Shown here: positions 54,781-64,000 of the stretch, piece after piece | Position numbering within the stretch: position 1 is the stretch's first letter | Layout of the letters: each line of letters begins with the position of its first letter | Source of the DNA: Diphasiastrum complanatum | Taxonomy: Eukaryota > Streptophyta > Lycopodiopsida > Lycopodiales > Lycopodiaceae | Direction: 5' to 3' | DNA: 64,000 nt | NCBI GenBank assembly: GCA_029204225.1 | Contig: MU831904.1 | Coordinates: forward strand, 1 to 64,000 | Translations under genes and position numbers: made by a program | The notes under the pieces: generated by a model | Told to the model about the DNA's origin: nothing | The model's database searches: none | The model's input: only the letters and a program-made list of their open reading frames with translations

Positions 54781-55507
54781 AACAGAAGAGAGGACGACAA
54801 GAAACTCAATAGCATATGTTTGTGTTGATCTGTGTTGTTCATTGAGTCCACTGGGGTGGCACTCAAGGAGATGCTACAATTGCTCTGGTATGATATGTCA
54901 TTGGATGTATAGGTGATGTTCTTCAGCTGGTGCATCAGGGTTTTGCGTGGTGACCTAGGGACAAGTCAAGCCTACTTGGAGGTAAGTGGCATGGATGAGT
55001 GTACTAGAGGTGGTACATGTCCTGAGGGCATGGAGTGCATTAAGGGGTGATGTGGATCTAGTATGTCTATGGTTGTGAGCCAACAAGAATGGAGATGATA
55101 TCGTTCTCCTATTCTGTCTCCTTAGCGTCCCCTTGGATGAAGAGATGAGCCTGAGACCTGATTATAGCAGGATCGAGACCCTAAGGAAGTGTTTTGGGGA
55201 GAGGGGTGCAATCTTAAGACTATTTTTCTAAATTTTTTTTTGGTTGACATATGGCTTTTATACACTACCACACCAATGACACAACGACAATTATAGCAAT
55301 GTTTTTGCAAATTTTAGTTATGGATACGACCTGTATAAATGTCCCATCACCTCTACGAATGCCTACAACTTCCTCGTCGTCATTGCCCCACCATTATAGG
55401 AGTGATTCAGCTGGCAGTGTCCAACGATCGCATGAACTCCATCTGAATCGCATTGAATCGCGGTCGCAACTATTTCACAACTGTTTTGCGATTTCTTCTC
55501 ACATCAG
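54781..55507 (+). other. Unassigned DNA and probable LTR end of element M
   Basis: The first 450 bases are slightly GC-richer and match nothing I recognise. The last part, ending CTTCTCACATCA before the primer site at 55508, is probably the right end of the 5' LTR of M; its left limit cannot be placed. Confidence 0.4.
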
Positions 55508-55544
55508 TGGTATCAGAGCATATCACCATCAGTGGTATTAGAGC
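55508..55544 (+). promoter_or_regulatory. Duplicated primer binding site of element M
   Basis: TGGTATCAGAGC at 55508-55519 and TGGTATTAGAGC at 55533-55544, each preceded by CATCAG, give two Met-tRNA sites 25 bases apart. Confidence 0.8.
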
Positions 55545-55648
55545 CTATCTATCTTGTCATAATTTGACATAGCCCCAAAGGCTATCAGATCTAGGAGGCC
55601 AAGCATTCTGACAAACACCCATCAATGAGGAAATAGACTCCAGAAGCA

Positions 55649-57535
55649 ATGGCTTCAATCAGCAGCATGCAGAGCAAGATCTGAACAATTCTTGATTCTT
55701 CAGGATCTAACTTTCTAGCCTAGAAAGTTAAGACATCACTCATACTCAAGGGCGAAGGTTTCTTCCCCTGGGTGGATGGCACAGAAGAGATGCCTACGAC
55801 ATCAGACAAGGAGCTATGTAAATGAAGAGAGAAAAATGACAAGGCAGTAGCCTTGCTATCATCTTCCATCGAAGATAGTCTGACACTTGACCTGGCTACA
55901 ATCTCCAAAGCCAAGGAGATGTGGGATGCATTGCTCACCAGATTTCAGACGAAATCAAGAAGTGAAATTATGATGCTGGAAGATCAATTGATGAATCTAC
56001 AGTGGGATGGGAAGGACCTCACTTCTTTCATGAGAAAGATGAAGGATCTATTTCTATCACTACATAACTCTGGAGCAGAGAAAGCAGTGTCAGCTGAGAA
56101 GCAGCTCATGTACCTATTGAGAGCCTTATCCAAATCATTCCAGACAACGAGAATCCTGCTCGCGAAAGATCCTACCATGAATCTCGAATAGGCGATTGTT
56201 GAGATTCGAGAGGAAGTCGAGGCCAGAGAACATCTTGATCACAAAGATGGTTTTGACTAGGCCCTCTATGGCAGCAAAGAAAAATCCAAGAAACAATTTA
56301 AGCCTAAGAGGGAGTTGAATTAGAGGCAGGATCATGATCAACAAGCAGAGGGGACCAGCAAGGGCAACTGGAAGAGTAAAGGGAGGTCGAAGCAACAAGG
56401 TGCAGACAAGAAGACTTGCATGAGATGCAGAAGAGACGGGCATACTTTAGATACATGCTGGTTCAATCCCAAGATTGAGTGTATCCATTGCCACAAGAAG
56501 GGTCACGTAGCCATGGATTGCTGCCAGAACCCGAGAAACAAATCAGTGTAGAATAGACAGGAGAACATCAACAGTTCATCCTATGTCGAAGAGCCCGAGA
56601 GCTCGAAGATGGGCGAAGAAAGAACGAACATAAATTGTTCGATTGCCTATATCTATGAAGACTTGTGTGCAGCATCAACATCTAACACACATGAGGTGAT
56701 TCAAGACTCAGGAGCCACCTCACACTTTGTGACATTGAGACGAATCATGTCTGATTTCAGAAGTGCAGATCCTTCAAGATTCATAGTTCTTGGAGATGGA
56801 TCTAAACATCAAGTGAACGGTATTGGTTCACTATGGCTCAACACCAACGACAGAGACAGATGACTCCAAGACATTCTCTTTGTGCCTACTCTACAACAAG
56901 ACTTGCTTTCTGTAGGAAGAATAGCAGATGTAGGGATGCGTGTGACATTTTTTTATGAAGCATGCAACATGATTGATGCTAGTACCAGTACTTTGATCGC
57001 TCAAGGCAGAAGGAAAGAAAACCTATATCATCTGAAGGTACGCCTATCAGGTGCATCAGACTCATGATGACTCGCCAGACACTCTGTGGCACAAAAGACT
57101 ATGCCACATGAACTCGATGGCACTTTACCAAGCAAGTCATCATGGAGTGATAACATGGGTCAGCATTTCAAATGCAACCAGTTTGACCACCTGTGATGCA
57201 TGTTTGAAGGGCAAGATGTATTCATCAAAGACTCCTACAGAACGACTAAGATTCCGGAGTTAGTGCATTCTAACATCTGCAGACCATTCAATGTGATCTT
57301 AGTAGGAGGTTCAAAATATTATATAACCTTCATTAATGACTATAGCAAATTTGCCAGAGTGTACTTTATTCAGAATAAATATGAAGCACTTGATAAATTC
57401 ACAAAATATGTGAATTGGACTAAAAGATGTACATGCAACAAGGTTAAGTAGATCAAGACAGATCGAGGTGGCAAATACATCTCAAATCGCTTCACTGACT
57501 TCTGCATTGATTGTGGCATCATTCTGTTGACAGAT
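55649..57535 (+). pseudogene. Copia element M: gag, protease, integrase start
   Basis: ATG 55649 begins MASISSMQSK then a stop. The capsid region is at 55700-56190 (EMWDALLTRFQTKSRSEI, DGKDLTSFMRKMKDLF). Two zinc knuckles lie at 56417-56522 (CMRCRRDGHTLDTC, CIHCHKKGHVAMDC). The protease motif QDSGATSHFVTL is near 56704-56740. LWHKRLCHMNSMALY and CDACLKGKM mark the integrase start, followed by LVHSNICRPF (Asp replaced by Asn) and the TFINDYSKFARVYF region. It ends at CIDCGIILL near 57535. At least six stops or shifts are seen. Confidence 0.88.
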
Positions 57536-57770
57536 CCCCTGCTCCAGAAGATCTATTTACTATGGTTCTTTTACTTGTTGCTTACAGCTTCTACGGCTTG
57601 GTATTCTGCCTGTTACCAGGCTTCATGGCATTCATTAGAAGTCTTCTTGATCTTACAATGCCAAACCAGGCAGAAGGGACAGATTGTCGTTGTAGTATAT
57701 TTTTTTTCTGTCTGTCAGAGGACAACTTAGGGACAAACTCTCTTGAATGCACTTACATTCATACATAGAT
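57536..57770 (+). pseudogene. Element M: RNase H remnant joined to integrase
   Basis: Directly after the integrase, two frames carry scraps of copia RNase H: STAWYSACYQAS and AFIRSLLDLTMPNQAEGTDC, which correspond to the S-T-A-E-x-E-Y and LLLDL segments. The intervening 2 kb of integrase end and RT are missing. Confidence 0.6.
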
Positions 57771-58500
57771 GCAAGCCATGAATTCTCATTTACAGATCAT
57801 AGTGCAGCCCAAATGAACGCTCAATAGATTCTATAGGTACCTACTCTAAAAACAAACTGAATCAGATCCTAAGCATTACTAAACTGAGCTACACTTGCAT
57901 AGATTGGCAAAACAAGAAACAAGAACTAATCTACAGAATTTTAGGAGTCCAAAAGTCAAGAAACCAACCAGTCTTTTGATTCTTGGACACCCCAAGAGCA
58001 TCAAGAATTGGAATGTCAGAGAATATGCAAGATTTACACCACAGATCCAGCCTATTTAGTTTACCTGAATGCTGGTTCCTACATTAATTCACAAACAAGA
58101 AAAGAGACTAATCCACTCTACGAAAGCAGCAAATCTAATCCACTCTATAGTCCACAACCACACACAAAAGGAGGGAAGGGCAAGATCATAAATGCATTAC
58201 TCAAGAAACAAGCATGATCAAGGAGCTCAATGGATGCACCAAACTCGTGAAGGCTCTTCTCATTTCAGCATGGAGTTGATACAATTCACAAAAAGCTCCT
58301 CTACACAAAGAGGGAGTCTCTTAAATAAGCAAGAAAGCTTCTTAGGTGGCATCCTAGTGGAATTTCCACATTTCACAAATTACAAGTGGAATAATGCTCT
58401 CCACTAGTGGTCACCATCAAAAGGTGGCTCACTCTACTTTCTTTAAGAGAGGTCTATTTGCATTTATTACATTTGCCTAGAAATACTAGTTTCTACATGG
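57771..58500 (+). other. Decayed 3' end of element M, no gene
   Basis: No conserved motif is seen. The sequence AAGGAGGGAAGGGCAAG near 58169 is purine-rich but is not followed by an LTR-like start. The end of M cannot be placed. Confidence 0.35.
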
Positions 58501-60114
58501 TCATTCCATCTTCCAGGATTCACCACGAGGCTTACACAGTTCTTGCTTGCCATTCCTAACTAGCATTTCTCGGCTCTCATACTCATCTCTCAGTCTTCGT
58601 TGGTCTCGTCTTCTCAAAGACCTCCTCGGTCTAAGGTGAGAGGTGCTCTTGAGTTGCTCTGTCCGATTACCTTGGGGATTCATCAGAATCAGCCAACATC
58701 GTCCCACCCCTAATGTGTTGCAGGACCCACTGCAACTCATATTGGATGATGTCGCTCCGCTTTGCATTGGCATTTTTTATTGTCACTTGGAAAAGCGTAG
58801 ATCCTCGTTCGCTTACATAAAACCAAGTGCTTATTGTCGCCAGTCTTTATCACAAAAATGTTTTTCACAAATTGTCGCAATTGGATTCGAATGTCTTATT
58901 GCTATAGGTGGTTAACATTCTCAACGTGGAGAGCTCTCAGCAACTTCACAACTTGCATGCTCGAGTGCTTTCAATGTGTCTCTTTGTTTTGTCACTTGTA
59001 TATGCCATTGATGGTTTCATCTTTGGTTTCTTGGCAGATTCTATCTTCTGGGAGGTATGTATTCTCCATTCGCTTCTATTCCATGGTTCTTCTCTTAGTT
59101 GAAGTTTCAGTCTCAAGGAAAACCTTCGATCTACAGGTTGCACAAACTTTGACCATCAATCTCAAGGGGATGGATTCATCAAAAATTGGTGGTAGGAACA
59201 GTTTTGGATGTATGATTTGGTAACAATAAGGAAACATGATGAAGGCTTGGTGGTAGGGTGCAGGAACTGATAGTTCTACAGTTGCAGCCTTGGACCCTTG
59301 CAATGTCGAGCTTTGACCACCACTTGCTAGGTGAGGAGCTTGCTTTATTTGCAAGTTCACAATTGTCTTCATCTTTCTTTTTCTACAGCTCTTCCTTTTG
59401 ATCCATTACTTTTGGATCTCTTTGGACTTCATAGGAGGGGATTCAATTATCATTGCTCCAAAGAGTTTCTTTTGATCAAAATTGATCTGACTCATATGTT
59501 GCTTAAGTTTGCATCCTTTCCTCCTCAGCTTCCTAGATCTTTCTCTTTATTTCTTCTAGTTGCTTTGCCTTCTTCTGTAGATCTTTGTTTGGCTGATCAA
59601 CCATTGTAGGTGGCAATTGGTCTCCGCAAGACATTTGCAATGATCTTTCAACTGCTTTGGTAGGACTATAAAAGCCTAGGGATTTCTCAGAAGAATAGTG
59701 AATTTATGATAAACAAACAGTTGGAAGGAAGGGTGGTAGTGACAACGGTAGATGGTGTGGGCGATAGGCATGAAAATGGATGCAGATGTATGACAAGAGG
59801 TTGATTGAAGAAGGAGACTGATTTCCCAATGCTTGTATTTCTCTTTTTGAAGGATCTTCATCATGACTGGGGTACTTCTTCTGATTGACCCATCTGTCTT
59901 CTCTAGCCTTGTCTTTTTCATATTAGACTTGTGACCTTGGCTGTCGATCTTGCTGATGTTGTTGCTGACAGCGTAACTGCTCCAGTGGATCCAAGCAGAT
60001 CCACTCTCTCCCCCCCCCCAAGAGTCTGTTGCTGGGGATGTTGTTGCTTGTAACTGTTCATGTTCAGGATTGGATCGGCATGTGGAACACATTTTTGAAA
60101 CATGTTGAACATGT
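58501..60114 (-). other. Unassigned DNA with minus-strand coding-like scraps
   Basis: On the minus strand 59632-59530 reads MSCGDQLPPTMVDQPNKD then a Lys/Glu-rich stretch (KKAKQLEEIKRK) typical of a coiled coil, followed by stops. 58773-58501 reads an Arg-rich stretch (RPRRSLRRRDQRRLRDEYE). They could be parts of one decayed gag-like or host protein, but no family is recognised. Confidence 0.3.
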
Positions 60115-60453
60115 GACTGGTTTAAAGATTGAACAAATTTTATCTAAATTTGTTTCAATCTTGTTGTAGTTGACTCAAAGATTAATATGGCAATGAGATG
60201 CAAGAATCAGCTCTAATTTGACATGTACTTCTCATATTTCTCAAAAATCCTAAACTGCTATACAAGGGAATGTGAAGATGGATAGATGAATGAAAATGTG
60301 TTCTAGAGATGCTCTACAGAAGACTCTCGAAATGTTATAGAGAGTGAGAACTGTATAGCACTTGTGGAATAAAACTTGCATTTATCAACATTGATAATGT
60401 ACCTTGATAGTTACAATATCTCAGTTGTTTTGTAGAGTAATGTGATTTACTCT
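60115..60453 (-). repeat. Possible LTR of a further copia element
   Basis: On the minus strand the sequence turns at 60453 from a purine-containing tract (GACAAGGGCA) to TGTTAGAGTAAATCACA, a start typical of plant copia LTRs. There is no second copy, primer site or CA end, so the call rests on the start alone. Confidence 0.35.
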
Positions 60454-60905
60454 AACATGCCCTTGTCAAAACAAGGTAGAGTGGGTGACACTAAAATCTA
60501 CCATCATTGATAGCAAATGAAGTAGAATATAGCTTGAGATGCAGGTATGGTTGAGGTACTATATCCTGAGGACCTCTCTGAGTAAGAGATTCAGAACCAA
60601 ATCTCTATCTAGATTTCCAAATCCTAGATTGATTGTGTATTGGCATATTGGAAATCTTATCAGCATGGTGAAATACAAATAGATTTGAGATTGTAGAAGG
60701 GGAGAAAAACTGTCAATTCCCTATGGAGGTTGCTCTTGGTTGGACATTGTAGCAGATGACTGAATATCGGAGTCACTTTCTTTTGACAAGTTTCATTTCG
60801 TATTGTCTTTTTTCATTATGGAGCTGGTGTATTGTGTGGTATTGTAGAAGTTTGCTAGAAACTTCTCGAGTGAGTAGTAGGCTGAGCGATTGGGTGCTAT
60901 GGTGC
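60454..60905. other. Unassigned DNA
   Basis: No gene or repeat is recognised between the LTR-like start and the gag relic. Confidence 0.35.
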
Positions 60906-62010
60906 TCATGTGGTTGTCGTGAGGATCCGGGATTCATAACTGATGTGATGGGCAGATAGGATCATAGTTGGTTGTTTCGGACAGTCTTTGAAACTGTGTT
61001 TTCTGATAAAGTCAGGATACTCAGCATGGTACTTGATCTTGACTAGACAATCAACCATGAAGTGATCAGTTTCACCATAGATGAAACATCTGGTGTACAA
61101 TGGCCCTTGTATAACAGCATAGCCATCTTGTATGGCTAGTGGTTCTGGACTTTCTGGTGGGTATTCATGATAAGTCAAGGAATGTCTAGAAAGTGATGGT
61201 TGTGCTTCATATTGTTGGACTGTATGTGCTTGGATAGGTCGATATGAAGGACAAGCATCAACATGATGCGTAGCCCTACAGTGTGGGCACCATATTGTTT
61301 TTCGTCTATAAGGTACCTGTGCAGGGTTTGGCTGACCAGGCATACTGCTTTGGATAGACTTCAAGGTAGTTTGAAACTCATTGGTGAGTTTCTCCATCTG
61401 TACCTGATGTTACTTATTAAGCAACTCCAACTGGGATTTCCAAAGCTGATCTCAGGTGTCCTCGATCAGCTTCAACTCATGGATAGGAGCACGTGGTGCT
61501 CGTCTTTCCCTGGATTCGTCAACATCTGACCCCTCGTCTTTTTCATTGATGGCATCAGACATAGCTAATTTGAGGCTTATATATTCATCATTTGATTTAA
61601 GCTCGCATCTAATCCATCTTGGAAGGCCGAGTAAAAACCAGATGATGAGCATCTGTTTGGAGGGCTGTTCTTGTACTTGACTTTTGAGGCGTTTGAAACG
61701 CTCGATGTAGTCTCGTACGGGCTCATCCTTTGCCATCTTGATGTTACTCAATTTGACAAAAGGGCTTTCGATCAAGCGAAAGGGCTTAAAAAGCTTGACA
61801 AATGACTCTTTTAGAATCAACCAATCTGTTTTATCTTCACGATCAAGGTTGAAAAATCAATGACGTGCTTTAGCGATCATGGTCATTGAAAACAGTTGGA
61901 CCATACCATCGGGAGATGTTTCGCCATACACATCACATGCATTCTCAAAGATTTGCAAAAATCTTTGAGGGTCCGAATTATTGTCAAACTTGGGTAGATC
62001 TAATTTGGGT
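60906..62010 (-). pseudogene. Ty3-type gag relic with defective zinc knuckle
   Basis: On the minus strand from 62010: PKLDLPKFDNNSDPQRFL, FENACDVYGETSPDG, a stop, FFNLDREDKTDWLILKE, LFKPFRLIESPF, EPVRDYIERFKRLK, FLLGLPRWIRCEL (122-codon frame 61452-61820), then after a stop near 61440 a 163-codon frame (60906-61397) with CPHCRATHHVDAC and CFIYGETDHFMVDC, whose second Cys is Tyr. The order is capsid then knuckles. No protease or RT follows on the minus strand. It is related to the relics at 19802 and 35306. Confidence 0.78.
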
Positions 62011-62280
62011 GTACGTCTTTCAAGATGAGCGCCATGGGTAGCAGAAAGTCCATTAGTGTTGCATCTGACCCGTGAGGGCTCAGCACCAGAAAAATGGGGT
62101 CGTGTGTGTGAGGACTCAGTCGATCAGGTTCTTGTCCATTGAACGGGTTTGTGGATGGCCCTTGGAGTTCAACCCACATGCGGTAGAACCTATGACATCT
62201 GATTTGTTTAGCGACATGGGACCTGATCTCGTATGGATAATCATCTGGGACTTCAAGATCTTTTTGGTGGTCCATTGGGT
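62011..62280 (-). pseudogene. Possible N-terminal part of the same gag
   Basis: A minus-strand frame (62275-62000) reads MDHQKDLEVPDDYPYEIRS and later NPFNGQEPDRLSPHTHDPIF. It joins the capsid relic after a frameshift near 62000. The position fits a gag N-terminus, but there is no family motif. Confidence 0.4.
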
Positions 62281-64000
62281 ACTGGTGTGTCTCTATTTTT
62301 TTTTTAACGGTCCCTACGATTTACGGTGGATGCGATGTGCGGTTTGCGGTGGGGTGCGGGTGATTGCATTCAGTGGCGTTATGGGGTCTGTTGTGGTCAG
62401 TTAAGATCTGGTGCGGTGTAGATGGGAAAATGTGGTCTTGACATGTGAATTCGATGTCGACGGGTGAACGCGGTTTGGACGGGGAAATGTGGTTTGATGG
62501 TGGTGTGTGTGCGGTGAATGCGATCTGGTGATGTTTGTTGCAGCTGTAGATTGTGGAATGTGTTTTTCACGGTTCGATGGTAGAGGCAATCGGTGTGCGT
62601 TTGGAATGCGATTCAAGGATGAATGTGGCTAGGTTGCGATTGTCTGTAGTGCAACAGCGGATGTGGTTGTGGGCAGGGTAACGCGTTGGTAGTAGTTCAA
62701 GGGTGGACGTAGTTAGGAGGTGGTTGGCTTAGTCCAGTAAGATAAGGGGTGTGTGGGGGCTGTCGCTACAATGCAAGGGCGGGGCAATTGGTGGGTAGTT
62801 GCTTGTGCTACTGCTCAAGATGGTTAGAAATGGTGAAAGTAGTGGAACGTGAGAAAGCTTTGGTCAGAACAAAGGCTACGTGAGGTAGAGCGTTGTGGTA
62901 GTCTCATTGGCAGGTAGAGCATTCGCAAGCAAGTCATATGTTGGGCAAAGTGTTTGCGTGCAGGTTAGGACTTAGTTGCGATCGGAGTCGTGTGCTACAA
63001 GGAATGCAGTTTCTACGGTGTCTACGGTGACCTGCAGTGTCTACGGTTACATGTGGTTATAATGGGTGATGGCGGTGTCAGCGGTCGATTACGGTTGTAG
63101 CGGGTGATTGCAGTTGCAGCGAACAATTGCGGTTGCAACAGTTAGTGATGGTGATTGCGACGGCTCAAGGTGATTACGATGGTGTAAGGTCTGGGGTGCG
63201 GTTGAGGATTGTCAGTTGTGATTGTGTGCTGTGATGGTGGTTACGACAGAGCAACGATGGATGGGGTTGGAATATGGGTGAAGGAATGATGGGATTGGAT
63301 TACGGGGTGATGGAATGATGGAATTGGATTGCGGTCTTGACGGTGTAAGTGTGGAGATAGTGTGCTGGTGTATACGGTGGGAGTGCGATCTGTTGCGGTT
63401 TGCTTGCGGTGGTTGGTGGTCTGCATGATTGCGGTCAGTTGCGGCTGAAGGCGAAGTGGAATTCAATGTGGTAAGGTCAGTGCATTAGTGGATGCGATGA
63501 GTTGTGGTTGGTGCTGTCAGTGCCTGTTGAATGCGGAAGGGGTTGGAAAAGTGGATGCGGTCCAATCTGAACACTACAATGTAAGTGTGTTGGAGCGATT
63601 AATTGCTGTTACTACGATTCAAGGGAGGGCACTAGGAATCAACGTGGTGGGGACAATTGTAATGTGGTCGCAATGGTCTTAGTGTGGGTTAGAGTGGGTG
63701 ATCACGCTGAATGCGGCTGGTTATGTCTGTGAATGAATGTGTGTTGGTTGCGGTTGCAAGCGGAGGTAGTGAGGTGAGTTATGTGCAGTGGGTGTATGGT
63801 GGATGTGGTGATGTCGATAGACGGGGAGTGGTTGTGGCGATTGCTACGGATCAAGGCAGTTGTTACAGCTAGATGCGGTCAGTACGGCCCAATGCAGATG
63901 CTGGCTCATGGAGTTGTTCTCATGTAGTTGTTACATCATTGCAGATAGATAGATAGATTGTCAGATAAATCGTCGATGCAAGCTGTGTATTTGAGGTATG
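62281..64000. repeat. G/T-skewed tract rich in TGCGGT motifs
   Basis: About 1.7 kb is markedly richer in G and T on the plus strand than the rest of the window. TGCGGT, TTGCGGT and GATGCGGT recur dozens of times at irregular spacing. Frames such as 63212-63466 (-) only reflect this composition. It lies upstream of the minus-strand gag relic, so it may be the leader or LTR of that element. No LTR end or primer site was found. Confidence 0.6.

Noticed and set aside
63212-63682. His/Pro/Ser-rich frames near the right end
   Set aside because: They mirror the G/T-skewed TGCGGT repeats and have no independent support.

Overview
This is nuclear DNA from a plant with a large, repeat-filled genome. 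About 80 percent of the window is LTR retrotransposon sequence, mostly Ty1/copia, nested and broken. The evidence is the gag/CCHC zinc knuckle/DSGA protease/integrase/YVDD reverse transcriptase/RNase H order, long terminal repeats of the TG...CA type, initiator-Met-tRNA primer sites (TGGTATCAGAGC) and 5-bp target duplications. Base composition is AT-rich except at the right end. No intact host gene is visible. The lineage cannot be fixed from sequence alone; a gymnosperm or another large-genome plant would fit.

Layout, left to right. (1) 1-10810: copia element A (+), split inside its integrase by element B (+, 2263-8010). (2) 10811-13320: a receptor-kinase-like gene scrap, a tRNA-derived SINE-like unit, a palindromic satellite and unassigned DNA. 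(3) 13321-16869: element N (+), a chimera in which a protease is fused to a very long, largely unrecognised reading frame, with a 3' LTR. (4) 16990-18220: a minus-strand broken gene of unknown family. (5) 18812-27340: copia element D (-), interrupted by element C (+, 19641-24507, TSD GTTTC) and by a solo LTR (24841-25447, TSD CCTTC). The 5' LTR of C itself holds a 674-bp piece of another gag gene. (6) 27341-31335: copia element E (-) fused to D, with three LTRs of one family in tandem. (7) 31336-38490: mostly unassigned DNA with microsatellites, a 125-bp tandem duplication, G-box-rich sequence and a Ty3-type gag relic. (8) 38495-51007: element H (-), small element F (+), and element J (-) split by element I (-, 41921-48155). 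I is the most intact element here: one polyprotein frame with two stop codons. (9) 51008-57770: element K (+) with a solo LTR, then gag relics L and M (+). (10) 57770-64000: decayed DNA, a minus-strand gag relic at 60906-62010 and a G/T-skewed tract rich in TGCGGT.

Insertion order can be read from the nesting: A before B; D before C and its solo LTR; J before I; K before its solo LTR. Several elements (A, C, N) keep gag or protease but lack a reverse transcriptase, so they look like non-autonomous derivatives that would have relied on full-length relatives such as B or I. The most unusual item is element N: about 850 codons in one frame with a single stop, starting as a copia protease and passing through a segment of no recognisable family.
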